Part shown: positions 21,401-33,400 of the stretch, piece after piece
Position numbering within the stretch: position 1 is the first letter of the stretch
Layout of the letters: every line of letters starts with the position of its first letter
Source of the DNA: Tachypleus tridentatus
Lineage: Eukaryota > Arthropoda > Merostomata > Xiphosura > Limulidae
DNA length: 64,000 nt
Direction of reading: 5' to 3'
Assembly (NCBI RefSeq): GCF_004210375.1
Contig: NC_134830.1
Location: 65,884,326 to 65,948,325 of the forward strand
Notes under the pieces: generated by a model
The model's input: the letters and a program-made list of their open reading frames with translations, nothing else
Database searches by the model: none
What the model was told of the DNA's origin: nothing
Translations under genes and position numbers: made by a program

Positions 21401-24400
21401 ATTTACTTTACTTTTACCTTTTTACTGGACATTTGGCTAATTATTCTTATGATTTTGCTACATGTCTTTTAAAACTTTTATTACTTTACTGGAACAAGGA
21501 CTGGAAAGGCCAACTTCAGGTGACTGATGGTGGTTCTCATATTTACCTGTTAGTCTTCCCGATGGGTTAAGATCATTACTATTATGCTAGAGAAAGTCCT
21601 TTACAACGTCTCTTACTCTACTTTCTCTCTTAACACTGTAGACTAGGTGTCAACATTGGTTTTATGCTTTTTCTGTTTTTCAATGCTGCTTTGTTTTACC
21701 TTCATTTCCTTTTATGTATTTTACTACATTTAATTTATTTTTACCTTTTTAACGGACATTTGGTGTGGATAGCCTAGCTGCTTTGTGCCAGAAAACACAA
21801 AATCAACCAACCAACTTAGGTACATTTCACTCGTTTAAAACCATAATTCAGGCCACGGGTGCAGGCAACCCATCAGGGGATTTATCACCCTTTATTCACA
21901 GGGAGACTGAGCATTATATGGAATATTCTTTGCCTCCTGCTGTTGCCCCTCTTCTTCTTGAATGTTTTGAGCCTAGCAAGACTACCAAGGATTATGATCA
22001 TTCTCCCCCCTGGAGTTTGCCTTGCATTCTTAAACCCTACCTGAGGATTCTATTAGACCCTCCTTGGCTTTTTCAGATTTCATTTCTCAGGTATTTAATG
22101 TTTGTTGTTTCTATTTTTCAGGACCCAAGTTTTTTCCTATTACATGATCCTGTATCCCAATCTTATTTAGTCCCCACCCATCTCATAATATTTGGGTAAA
22201 CACTGAGCATTTCATCTCCCACTTAGGTGACATCATTTGTATTTAGTGTCCACCATGGGCTTCTGATCAGTCTATTTTCTGTTATCATAAGGTGAACTGT
22301 TTATATCTGTTAAGCTTACAAGTGCTCAATATTCTTATCTTTGTCTTACATTCTAAGGCTCTTCACAGGAATCAAGAGGAGTTTTCTGGGGATGACTTCT
22401 CCCTCTTCACTTACATGTTGGTCTGCCTGTCATCTTCAGTGCAAATCTGTTTGTTTTTTTTGTTGTTGTTTGGACCTTTCGGTTCATGATTCTAAATTTT
22501 CATAGATCTGTCACCAGGCTCCTTATCTATAAGACTTTTGAATGGCCCTGTCTTTTTGAGTCATTTTGTGTTTAAAATGATCCTGGAGCCTAGTCAAGGT
22601 TAGTTTCAGGCCAACAACAATCAACCCTTTCTCATCTGATGGCCCTTTTGTCCCTGTTGAAGCCAAGCTTGATACTGATTCCAGTCTCTCTCCCCTCCCC
22701 AGCTCTTACCGCTCACTCCTTCCTTTTGTGCCACAGTTTGTTCTCTTTTTTTATTTTTTTAAACAACACATGTTTACCAAGTTTTGTCATATTCATTCAT
22801 CATCCTGTTTCTTACCCTTTCTCCTTTGTACCTGTTTCTTTTCCTCCTCAGGATCCCTTGATATACTAGCATCTGTGATTCAGTGAAAGACTTTATCACA
22901 CAACAGGCTATTGAATCTGCTCCACAATCTTCAAGGGCATTTTACTTCTGCCTTTTTTAGGGACTGATGACCAATCAATGACCTACTCTGTTTCAGTATG
23001 TTCACACCCCATGCATCACTGTGGAATTTTACATTACTCTGAGTCTTTGAATGACCAAGATGGACATCTCAAATGCTTATCTGCATATTCCCATATTGGA
23101 GCTTCCTCATTCTTATCTTCAGTTTCTTCATTATGTGGTGATGTACCAATTTTGCACCCTACCATTTGGGCTGGCTTTGGCACCATAAGTATCCTGTTGG
23201 GTGCTGTGAAACCTCACTCTACATTTTCATGCCCTGGAATTGCACTTTCACTTTTAGATGGATCACTGGTTTCTCAATCATTCCAAATGGGCATTGACTT
23301 GTCATACTTGACACCTTCTCCTCGAAGATGCTTGGTGCACTGGTTAATGAAATTGGGGAAATTATTCCTCTATTGTACCAAGTACCTCATTCATCTGAGT
23401 ACTTTCTTCAACATCCATCTCAGTTAGGCCCAATCTTCTCTCTGGCTCTGTTATATGGAAATGGCCATTGAGAATGCCCTGTCTGTTCCTTCACTTTCTG
23501 CTCAAAAGGTTCTATCTCTTTTTGGGGATGTAGTCTTCTATGATTCCTCTCATACCCCTTAGCCAGCTTATGTGTGATCCCTTCAGTGGATCCTTCATGA
23601 TCAATTGAACTTTGCTCAGGATTTCTTGGATGATCCTATAACCCTATATTGTGGATGATTTCTGACAGTGGTTGGATGAGGCTCATACTTTAAGTTATCC
23701 ATTTTAATGGTTACACAAAGCTATTAGCTGTTATAAGATGCTTGTACTTTTATTTATTAATTGGACAGTATTTTTGACTCTACAATGTATAATTTCTTCA
23801 TAACTTGTCTCAACAATAGGACATGAAGCTTATCCTTTTTCAGAAGTGCAAGCATTAACAAATCATAATTTTGTTAGATAAATGTGTAGATGTAATGAGT
23901 ACTTTGGTTATAGTTTACTTAATTAAAAGTTATTGGATATTTATATTAATGAGAACTTATTTATGTGGAAAATATATGCTAGATGATGTTATTTTGTACT
24001 TTTATCCAATGCATTTTCCTTTTTAATATTTGGTATTTTATAACTGTTATATTATATTTTAGTTAGATTATTTTAGGAATTTTTAAAAAGAAAATTGTTT
24101 TAAATGCAATAAACATGTTAAATAAAAAAAGAAATGTCAAATCTTTAGGTTACTAAGGCCATAAAGGAAAAACATTAGAGATAAATGCAAGAAGTTTAAA
24201 TATCTTAATGTTAAATAAAATGTTAAAAAAGGAACTGGGTTTTTAATGGATTTTATTTGCAAGTTGATGCTACTGTTTTTTGTTAGAGACTTTAAGGTGG
24301 CTCAGCTTTTAAATGTTCTATTCTGTTTTTACAAGAAAACATTAGCAATATTTTTGACCCTGAACATCCAATAAAGAATATGAGAATTTACTCGATTCAT

Positions 24401-27400
24401 GTAAATATTAATCTCTTGATGGTAACTAAAAATACTAAGATATTAGTAAATCATCAGGAGCAGTGATGGTTTCCCCAGGTTACTAAAGGAAATCACGATC
24501 AGATATGCAAGCTAATTTCTTTCATTTTTGAGAGGTCAATAGAAACTGGAAAAATGCATGAAAATGGGAAAGTTACTAATGTTACTCTTATTTTTAAATG
24601 GGGTGAGGAGAGTTACCCTGAAAGTTTTGTAGTTTTAGAAGAAAAATGCCAGAAGTTTATGCAGAAGATTGATTGGATAACGGCCTCTTGATTTCTTTGT
24701 TCTGTATTCTGAAGACAAAATAATGAGAGGGTACATTTAATATTTAGATAGGACAGACTATGCTCCATTTAAATGTTTTATTTCTCTAAAGGATTGATTA
24801 GATTATGGATAGAGTTACTTTTGATGGTGATGAGGGATTGTTATGAGTTTTAGAGGGGAAATGATTTCCTGAAAATTAAAGGACAGAATACATTCTTGAA
24901 GTATGAAATTAGTCTCTTGATATTCATTTGTTATATATTTTTTTATGCTATCTGTTAATCAAAAGTAGAAACTTATTTGTAGTTCCACTGTCAGTGTAAA
25001 TTTGTTTCATTTATTTTACATTTTTATTTCAAATATTTTCTTTGCTTGGCATGTGCATAACTGCAACTAATACAGTATATTTTCTGTGCTATTTCATACT
25101 TTTCAAATCAGTTTATGCATTTGCAGGTGCAAATATCAGTGTGCATATTTTGATGATATACATTCTGTATTTACAAGAATATTAACAAAACACACAACTC
25201 GTTTGTATGAGGGTCACCTTTTCATTGTGGAAATGGTTGGTTTAAAAAAAGAGACCATATTTGGAAATAATTTTACTTGCAATTTGCTAATAATATAGTG
25301 TCTCAACAACTACTATACCTTTAATATCCCAGCCATCCTAAATAACCCTCATATTGGGCATAAAAGCTTGTGGGCAGTAGGTATAACAGATATAGTGTGG
25401 TTAAAATTGCATACTTATCTTAATATCATTCCAAGTTCATTCTAATTATTCATAATAGTAATGTAGTGTTCTCCTGTTGACTCTGAACACTTGACTAACT
25501 CTAGAATCGAGAAGATTGGATTACTGGTTTTATGGTTATTATTATTTATTATTTATATATGAAATTAAGTTAAAATAATGATATAGTGTTAAAAAGTCTT
25601 ATCCTAATTCTGATGTGATATAAATAAAACTTATTAAAAATTACATTTCATCAATTTACTCCAATTCACATTATAACATTACTTATCAGACTGATATAAA
25701 TAGCATCTCAATCATTTTTATATCTGTTGTATTCCAGCCAGTCTGAGAAAGCATGTGATATTAAGCAAAAGATCTCTTTACTTACATTTCAAGTTCTCAT
25801 TAACAGTGCTTGTACTTTTATTTTTAGCTTATGAAGATGAACTTCCATCCCCAGCTAGATGGCTCTTGGCTGTGTTGATACCTATTGCAGTTGCTATATG
25901 GGGTTTAAAAGGAAGAAGTGTGTCAGTATCAGGGGCTGTTACAGGTAAGACTCAAAATTAATGTATGGGAAAATAATTTTTTTTAATGAGTGATTACTTT
26001 GAATGATCTAAAATCTAGTTATAGTTTGCACATTTGTGGCTTCTTGGTATGGTGTGAACATTTCAAAAATTGAACAAAAGTTTATATGTTTTTATCAATA
26101 TCAAATATATATGAATTTGAAGTGAAGATTGAGCTTGAAACATGGTAAAATGTTTGTATGTTAAACTTATAGATTTTATATGTAATTAAGTTTTTGGAAT
26201 TTTGTTGCACTGATATAAAAAATATATAAACAGGAATTATAAAATATGACTTAACTGTAGAATGTAAAGTTAACATGGGATAGGGCAATTCAGAAAAGTA
26301 TATTACATATTATAGTTTGTTTTTTGTAAAACTGTATTTATTTATTACTTTTTCTGCCTTAAGACTAACTGTGGCAAAATCATCATTGCACAGTGAAATG
26401 AACAATACCATTTATTTCTCTGCACTGACTGTAGATTCAGTCAAAAAAATTCAAGTTACTTATCTTAACAGTTTCAACTTTTCACATTTGTTTCCTTTTA
26501 ATTTTATGCTCTGATTATTCCACTAATGTAATTTACTGGCTTTCTAAAGTAAGTTATACATAAGTTACAAAATATCCAGCATTTGGAGCAACAAATTATG
26601 ATTACCATATACCAAGCTACAAGCTATTCCACTGACTAGCAATTTATGCTGCATAAAGTAAACAACTTGTAAGATTTATGTAAAAGAGAACTTACTCTTA
26701 CTTTTGGTTATAAAAATGTCTGCCATCAATATTGAGTTCATTATGAAATAATTTTGAAAGAGGAGAGGAAATGGGATTTTTGGATATATAGATTTGATGT
26801 ATTTATTGATGTTACAGCAAATTGAGAAGGTAGGAGGTCCAAATTTTACATTAGTGGCTATAATTTTGTGTAGTTTTTTTATTGTGAAGATAAGAAAACC
26901 ATGGAGCTTGCCTTAATATACATATTGGAAGATAGCTCTTTCACACAGAGGTTTGGCACCAGTCAGATTGATAGATGGTTTCCATCCCTGCCATTCAACT
27001 AGCTTTTGAAAGTGTCTCTGGCTGGTATTTAATAGTTATTAGAAACACTGTATAAATGTCTATTTTGATGACACATTTTTTTGTTGTCAAGAAAAATGCA
27101 CATTAATGAACTCTAATAGTATTTGAACAGTAAATATTTAATATACATTGGACAACTGTCAAAATATGTTTGTAGAAAAGTTAGTTTCTTTCAGTTATAT
27201 GTTGCTTCAAACCAGTTTTCAGAATGAGTCATTTGGTTAATTGTTGCTGTTGAGCAAGAGCTGCACAGTGGATGGATGATATGTATTCTGCACACTATGA
27301 ATATTGAAACCTGGTTTTAACACTGTAAATGTTTAGGCATACTACTGAGCTACTGGGGACTATAGAGTGAGAATTTTTTTATTTATAAATTTATTAATCT

Positions 27401-30400
27401 CACAGAAATGCCAAGAGTGGAAAAAAATAACATGAATTTTGTGTTTTTAGTAGATATAACTATTTAGCTGGAATAAGTGTTGTTCATGTGTGTGTATATA
27501 TATATATATATATGTATAATAAATAGTTTCAACAATTGTTTGAAATTATCAATTAGAGAAAAATATTTGTGTTTTTTTATGGTCACTGGCTAAACATAAT
27601 TACTCACTTGCTTTTTATCCATTCATTTAAATTATCAATTGGAAAAAAATATTGGTATTCTTTATGGTCACTGGCTAAACACAAGTACTTGCTTTCTTTT
27701 TACCAACTAACCAACCATTCATTTTATGTCCTGTGTATAATATAGTAATGTTTTTATGTTATGAATAATGATGGTTTAAAGCATGGCATTGTTTGCACTG
27801 CATGTATTTTCATATTAAACAATTATAAATGTATGTTACAAACTATCAACAAATCAAATATAAAATTATAAATTATATTTCTTTTCAATATAAAATATTT
27901 TTGTTGCTTATACCAGGTTATAGTTGTAATATTTATTCTTAAATGACATTTTAATTTTTATATCTTATATTTTTCATCAAAGTACAGTATTTTACTACCA
28001 GGTTGCAGTTAACAGTAATTCTGTCTTTCTTCCATTAGGATTTGTAGTTGGTTTTCTCTTGACAGTTAGCAGCTATCAGTTCCTTGTGTGTTTGCTGGTT
28101 TTCTTTGTATCTTCTTCCAAAGCAACAAAATTTCGTTCCTGGAAAAAAAAGAAATATGAAAATGACTTCAAAGAAGGTAAAAATATTTTTTATCCTACCT
28201 TTGAGTTTTTGATATAAATACTGTGTTTTTATAATACATGCTATTAATATATACATTAATACATAGTTTGCAAACCTGATAGACTTCCTCCATCTTTATA
28301 AAAGTATGCTTAAAGAAATGTTATGAAGTGACTTGCAATATTCTAGTCACCTCTGGCAAGCTATTGCCAGGTGACGTATAAAAACTTAACTGACAATTTA
28401 GGAAACTGACATTTTATTTATTTATTTAACATTACATAGGAGGAGAAAGAAACTGGATCCAAGTAATTAGCAATGGAGGAATTCCATCTGAACTTGCCCT
28501 ATTGTGTATGATAGAATGTGGTGTGGGTGAGAGGCCAGTTGACTTTATAAAAGACTACAATTGCTCATGGTTTGCTGTTTCTGTTGTTTCTGCTCTTTGT
28601 GGAGCAAATGGTGATACATGGGCTTCTGAATTGGGCCCAGTTTTTGCAAAAGGTGATCCAGTACTGATCACAAATTTGAGAAGAGTGCCAAAAGGTAAGT
28701 ACTTGTGTGTATATATGTATTTAGATATATGTGCATATGTTAGTATTTAAAACATAACCAAGTTCAAAATGTCATTTGTTTTTATTACTATTCTCAATTA
28801 TGTTTGGTGTATAGCAACAAGTTAATATTAAAGAGTGCAAGACTTTGGTTATTTCCTGTACATCTAATGCTATAAGAAGAGCTATCTTTTAAAAAGCAAT
28901 GGTAAAGCAATAGAAGTGCTACCAAATAACCAAAATATTTTGGAAATTTGAACTTTGAATATTTTCATTGTTATATATTAAGTATGCTCAAGGATATCAT
29001 TTTTACATATATGTATACAGGATGAGTTAAAAGCCATAATTTTCCCTGCTGTTGTGAAACAGATGTTAAATGTCAAAAATGTGCTAACATAGGATGTTTA
29101 AGTATATGAGGAGCATTTGTTGTCTTGCATAATGCCATGATATAAAGGTCAGTCAAATGATGTCTCTGAAACTATATATTAGTCTGAGGTAAACATATGT
29201 TTTGATACAAGAGCTTTAGAGTGCAATAATATTATCTTAGAAAAGTTGCTTGTTTATTTGGTTTTACTCTTTTGAATTTTTCAGGAAATAATAACAAAGA
29301 TAGAGTATGCATTATACCTAAAATATTTAGTCTACAAAGAAATTTGGAATGCTTAGGTCTTCTACAGAAATATGTACTTGTGCAAAATGATTTATGGACC
29401 ATTGGACTGTGTTTTTATTTAATTCTTTTACTGATTTATTTCAGTTTTGTGATATAGTTTGTGTTCTTGATGAGGTAATTAAATATACATCATATACTGA
29501 GTGAGAGAAATTAAAAGTTAAATTATTTTACTAGCTTCTACTGAATGTAGGCTTATCAGTGAATATTAGTTAAGCTAACTTGTAGAACTTAAACTCAAAG
29601 AAAGAAATCACTTTCATTAATTGGTATTAGATATATGTGACTGTTTAATTTGATGTGTTGTTATTTAGATGGTTTAAGTATAGCACAAGTGTTAAATTTA
29701 GTTATTTTTATAAGCAGTAGTTTATCACAGGTTTGTTTATATAACTATGTATGAGTCATACGTTGTGTAGTTCAGTTGTTGTTAATTGGTAATTGTTATA
29801 TTATTGTGTCATGTTACTAGAACCTTCCAATATTTCTATGTGTTTTAACTGAGTATTGTTACATCATAATATCTTGTAATGTGTGGAACATTCTAGACTT
29901 TAGTCAGATTATAAAAATGTGTCTGAAATGTAGGTTGAGTGAGACATATTTGGTTAGATAGAAAGACGGGTTTAGAATGCATAATTGTGAGTTTAGCCAT
30001 AAAAAGAATATAGTGACAGTTTCTAAAGTGAAATTATCACAGACTTTATTATAATAATGGAATAGGAAACGCTGGTAATTTGTCTTGTCAAAGTGTGTTT
30101 TAAAGTAATAACTGAATTAGCATGTGTGGACTTTGACAAAAAAGAGACAGTTATTTAAAACTCTAGATACTATTGAGAATCAACAATTTAATAAACATGT
30201 ATATTTATATATCTTTGACTTGTTTTAATATGTTATTTTAAAATACGGAGATTGTTTGATATTTGTTTTTTGTTGAAATTTATTGCCAATAAATCATAGA
30301 CACCCACTGTAAATAAATCTGCCCTTATGTATAGAAAAATCTAACAATTGGACTGTTCTTTGTATTTTTCGTTTTAGTAAATAATCCAAAAAATGCATCA

Positions 30401-33400
30401 AATAGTAGCAACCTTTACAACAGGGATATCAGGAGTTGTATTATTTTGATATAAAATAAATTAAAACTCACTTTCAAATTATGATGTGCTTCAAACAACA
30501 TTGAAAATTTAACGAAAATAATGAAACAACAACAAAAATTAAAGGATCAGGAATAGAAAGGGAGAATTTTAAAGAAGGAATTACATGAACAGGACATGAG
30601 ATTTGCATAAGAATTCTGAAAAAGAAATCAGTTTGATTGAAAGCAAATGTGAGGAAGCCATAAAAATGTAGAAAATGATCATAAAAATAAAAAAGTACAA
30701 TGGAGGGTGTGAGTGATTTATAATATAAAGTACAAAACCACATCAACAAAGTAAAAAAATGAAATACAAATGGACCAGTGAAATAGAGAAAAATTATAAC
30801 AACAAATTGCAAGAAGTACAAAAGGATATTGACACCAAGTTAAAATGTGAAGAAACTCAATTGACAAATGCAAGGAATAAGTCAGTTACACTTCTCTCTA
30901 CATGATTTTGCACAAACTTTCAATCTCAAGCATCATTAAATGTGCCATATGGACTAGGAGAACCTATCTTCTCCATATCTGTTAATACCATTGTTTTGCT
31001 AGATGTGAATGCAGGACCTTAACTAATATGTTATAGCTACACTGTTTCTTCATCAAATTACATAATTTAGTAAGCCAGTACAACAACATTGCCCAGTTGA
31101 GAAGTTGGTACCATGGGAAGCATGTCAGACACATTTTGAAATAATTTACAGTATAACTTTGAGTAACTAAACAAGTCATTCATCTTGCTGCACATTAAAA
31201 AGTGCAGCATTAACAGTGTTATGCAATATTTCTATAGAGATCCATGAAAGCTACCAGACATTAGCAGTGTTATCAGTTAGATTTTAAGAAAGATTTTAAA
31301 CTAAAGTTCAGGAACATAGTGAAAAGGAGGGAAGATATATCTGCTAAACTTGCTGAAGATGTGTAAAGACTTGCCCAGTTATCTTTTCTAGATTCTCCAT
31401 GTGAAATGACTGATTCATTGATGCGAGATTAATGCATGGATACCATAATAGATGAGGATATGCAAAATAGACCAGAGCAAATTAGATGTACATTTTGGTG
31501 GGAAGCTCTTTAGTTAGCAATAGAACTTGAATAAAGTGAAGTCATAGATAAACAAGTAAGGACGTATGGAGGATTTAACTTAAAGGATAAAAGCACAAGA
31601 TAATGAAGACAATGATCTTAAAGTGCAGCGAGCAGAATCCAGAAAGACAGGTGATCCAAACTGGAGAAGGTCATCTTGATCATCTTTGGAGTTGTATCAA
31701 CAAGAAAAGGGCCAACTGATGAGCTTCAGAAAATATTTCCTTAGAAAAAAGTCAACCAACTGTAGAGCTCAAGGCTCTTCTATAGACCACTTCCCAGATT
31801 ATCACCAAAGATAGTGTCCCAGTGGATTTCCTTAAATATTTGTCTGAAAAGAACTTCACTGTTACAGGATGGCAAGTGATTATAAAGGAAAAGAAGTTTC
31901 TCATGTCTTTGTCCCATAAGCCATTGAAAACATTCACCCAAAATATTTGGTGACATGGCAATTTAGGAACAGTAAATGAGAAAGAAAAACGATTTTTGCT
32001 ACTTAAAATTGTACAAAATTGTTTCAAATTTCAGTGGTGATTTAATGACTATAGTGTTTGGATTTATGAATATTAATATTGTTTGTCAAATGTTTTGTTT
32101 GTGTAGTTTTTTTTGTGTAATCAGGTGATTTAAGGGACTTCACTGGCTATTTTTAAGCTAAACGTTTTTAAAGGTTTGTAACAGAAGTAGGTATGATGCG
32201 TAGTGTGATAAGTTTGGTTTAATGCTTTATTCTTTTATAGTAATAGCACAGTTTGATCAGTATAAAATTAGAGTAAGGCTAGAATGGTTGAATATTTTTG
32301 AGCTGGTTAGTAACTTACACTGAGTTTATCGTGAGTTATTATTTGATTTAGTTTATTGGTCATTTAATTATTTAAGTTATTTTTTTTGATGAAGTAGTGC
32401 AGTATGCTGTGGAGAGTGCAATAAATTTAGCAAGGAAGTGAAATTGTAGTACTAGTGCCTCTTAATAAACATTAGGTATGGCTTACGTATACAGGGTGTT
32501 TGGAAAGTCACTGTGCAACTGCACAGTAGTTTTGTCTGTTAATAAATAAATAAGTGCACAGTGACTTTCCAAACACCCTGCAGAACTTAAAAGTGTAAGA
32601 AATAAAATGCTTCTATTGTCATTCATTAAGTGGACCGACCATTGATTTCTTTTTTTTTCTTGTTACCAAATAATCCAAAAGATGCAAGCCAACAATAGAA
32701 CTGTTGCAATGATTGTTTTAGCAATTAAATGGGACTCGCAGGAGAGTTATTGCTATAAAATATTTCCCTTATACTAATAACTAGTAGTTAAAATATATCA
32801 AAAGACATCTGGTATGGGTATTAAAACTTTAATGGAAATAGAGTACAGAACAATATTTCAACCTTCTGTGGTCATCTTTAGGTAAACAGAGTTTGCGACT
32901 GGCTGTTGTTGGTTATGTCTTAGGGATGAGTGTGTGAATGGATAAGTGATTGTAGGGGGTGTTGCAGTTAGATGTCAGATTATTAATTAATATAGGTATA
33001 AAGATGTTTATTTATATCAGTTTAATTTTGTTTTCAGTTCCTATATAAGTAGGACTTTTATTACTTTTGTGTTTGTTTTTGTTTCCCTACTTAGTATGTT
33101 AGTGTTTTCTGTGGTTATGATTACTTGATTTGTAGTATTCAAAAACATCTGAAGGTGTTTTTCTTTTTTCTATTCTTTGAATCTGGTTTCTATTATTGCT
33201 CTGTACTTTAATTAAAGTTTTAATACCCATACCAGACATCATTTGAGTATATTTTTACTTCAAGTGGTGGTTTTCCAGTTCTCATTTATCAGGTCATCTT
33301 TCATTGGAATATAATTGTACTAAATCTTTTTCTCAGTATACATTGATTATTATATTTCTAGTATTCTTCAACTTTTTTTTAATTAAGCAAGATTATTAAA

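Larger units (their letters stand above)
15591..21815 (+). mobile_element. APE-type LINE with RNase H (I-group-like), near full length, decayed
   Basis: Its parts in order are a GC-richer 5' leader (15591-~16080), an ORF1 with a CCHC knuckle, an ORF2 with endonuclease, reverse transcriptase and RNase H, a repeated 3' UTR (20927-~21760), and a short tail ending in CAACCAACCAAC. A 13-bp direct repeat, TTAGGCACATTTC at 15578-15590 and TTAGGTACATTTC at 21816-21828 (one mismatch), looks like the target-site duplication and sets both ends. It lies in sense orientation in TMEM19 intron 1. Endonuclease plus RNase H suggests the I group; the exact clade needs a tree. Confidence 0.88.

Noticed and set aside
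20927-21766. Repeats in the LINE 3' UTR as a CRISPR-like array or satellite
   Set aside because: Units are long, few and diverged, with no regular spacers; they belong to the LINE.
25086-25298. Open frame as a TMEM19 exon upstream of 25828
   Set aside because: It has no family similarity or hydrophobic segment pattern. The 12263-12407 exon fits by phase and content.
29010-29100. ACAGGATGAGTTAAAAGCC as the end of a mariner-like element
   Set aside because: No matching inverted end or TA-bounded partner was found nearby.
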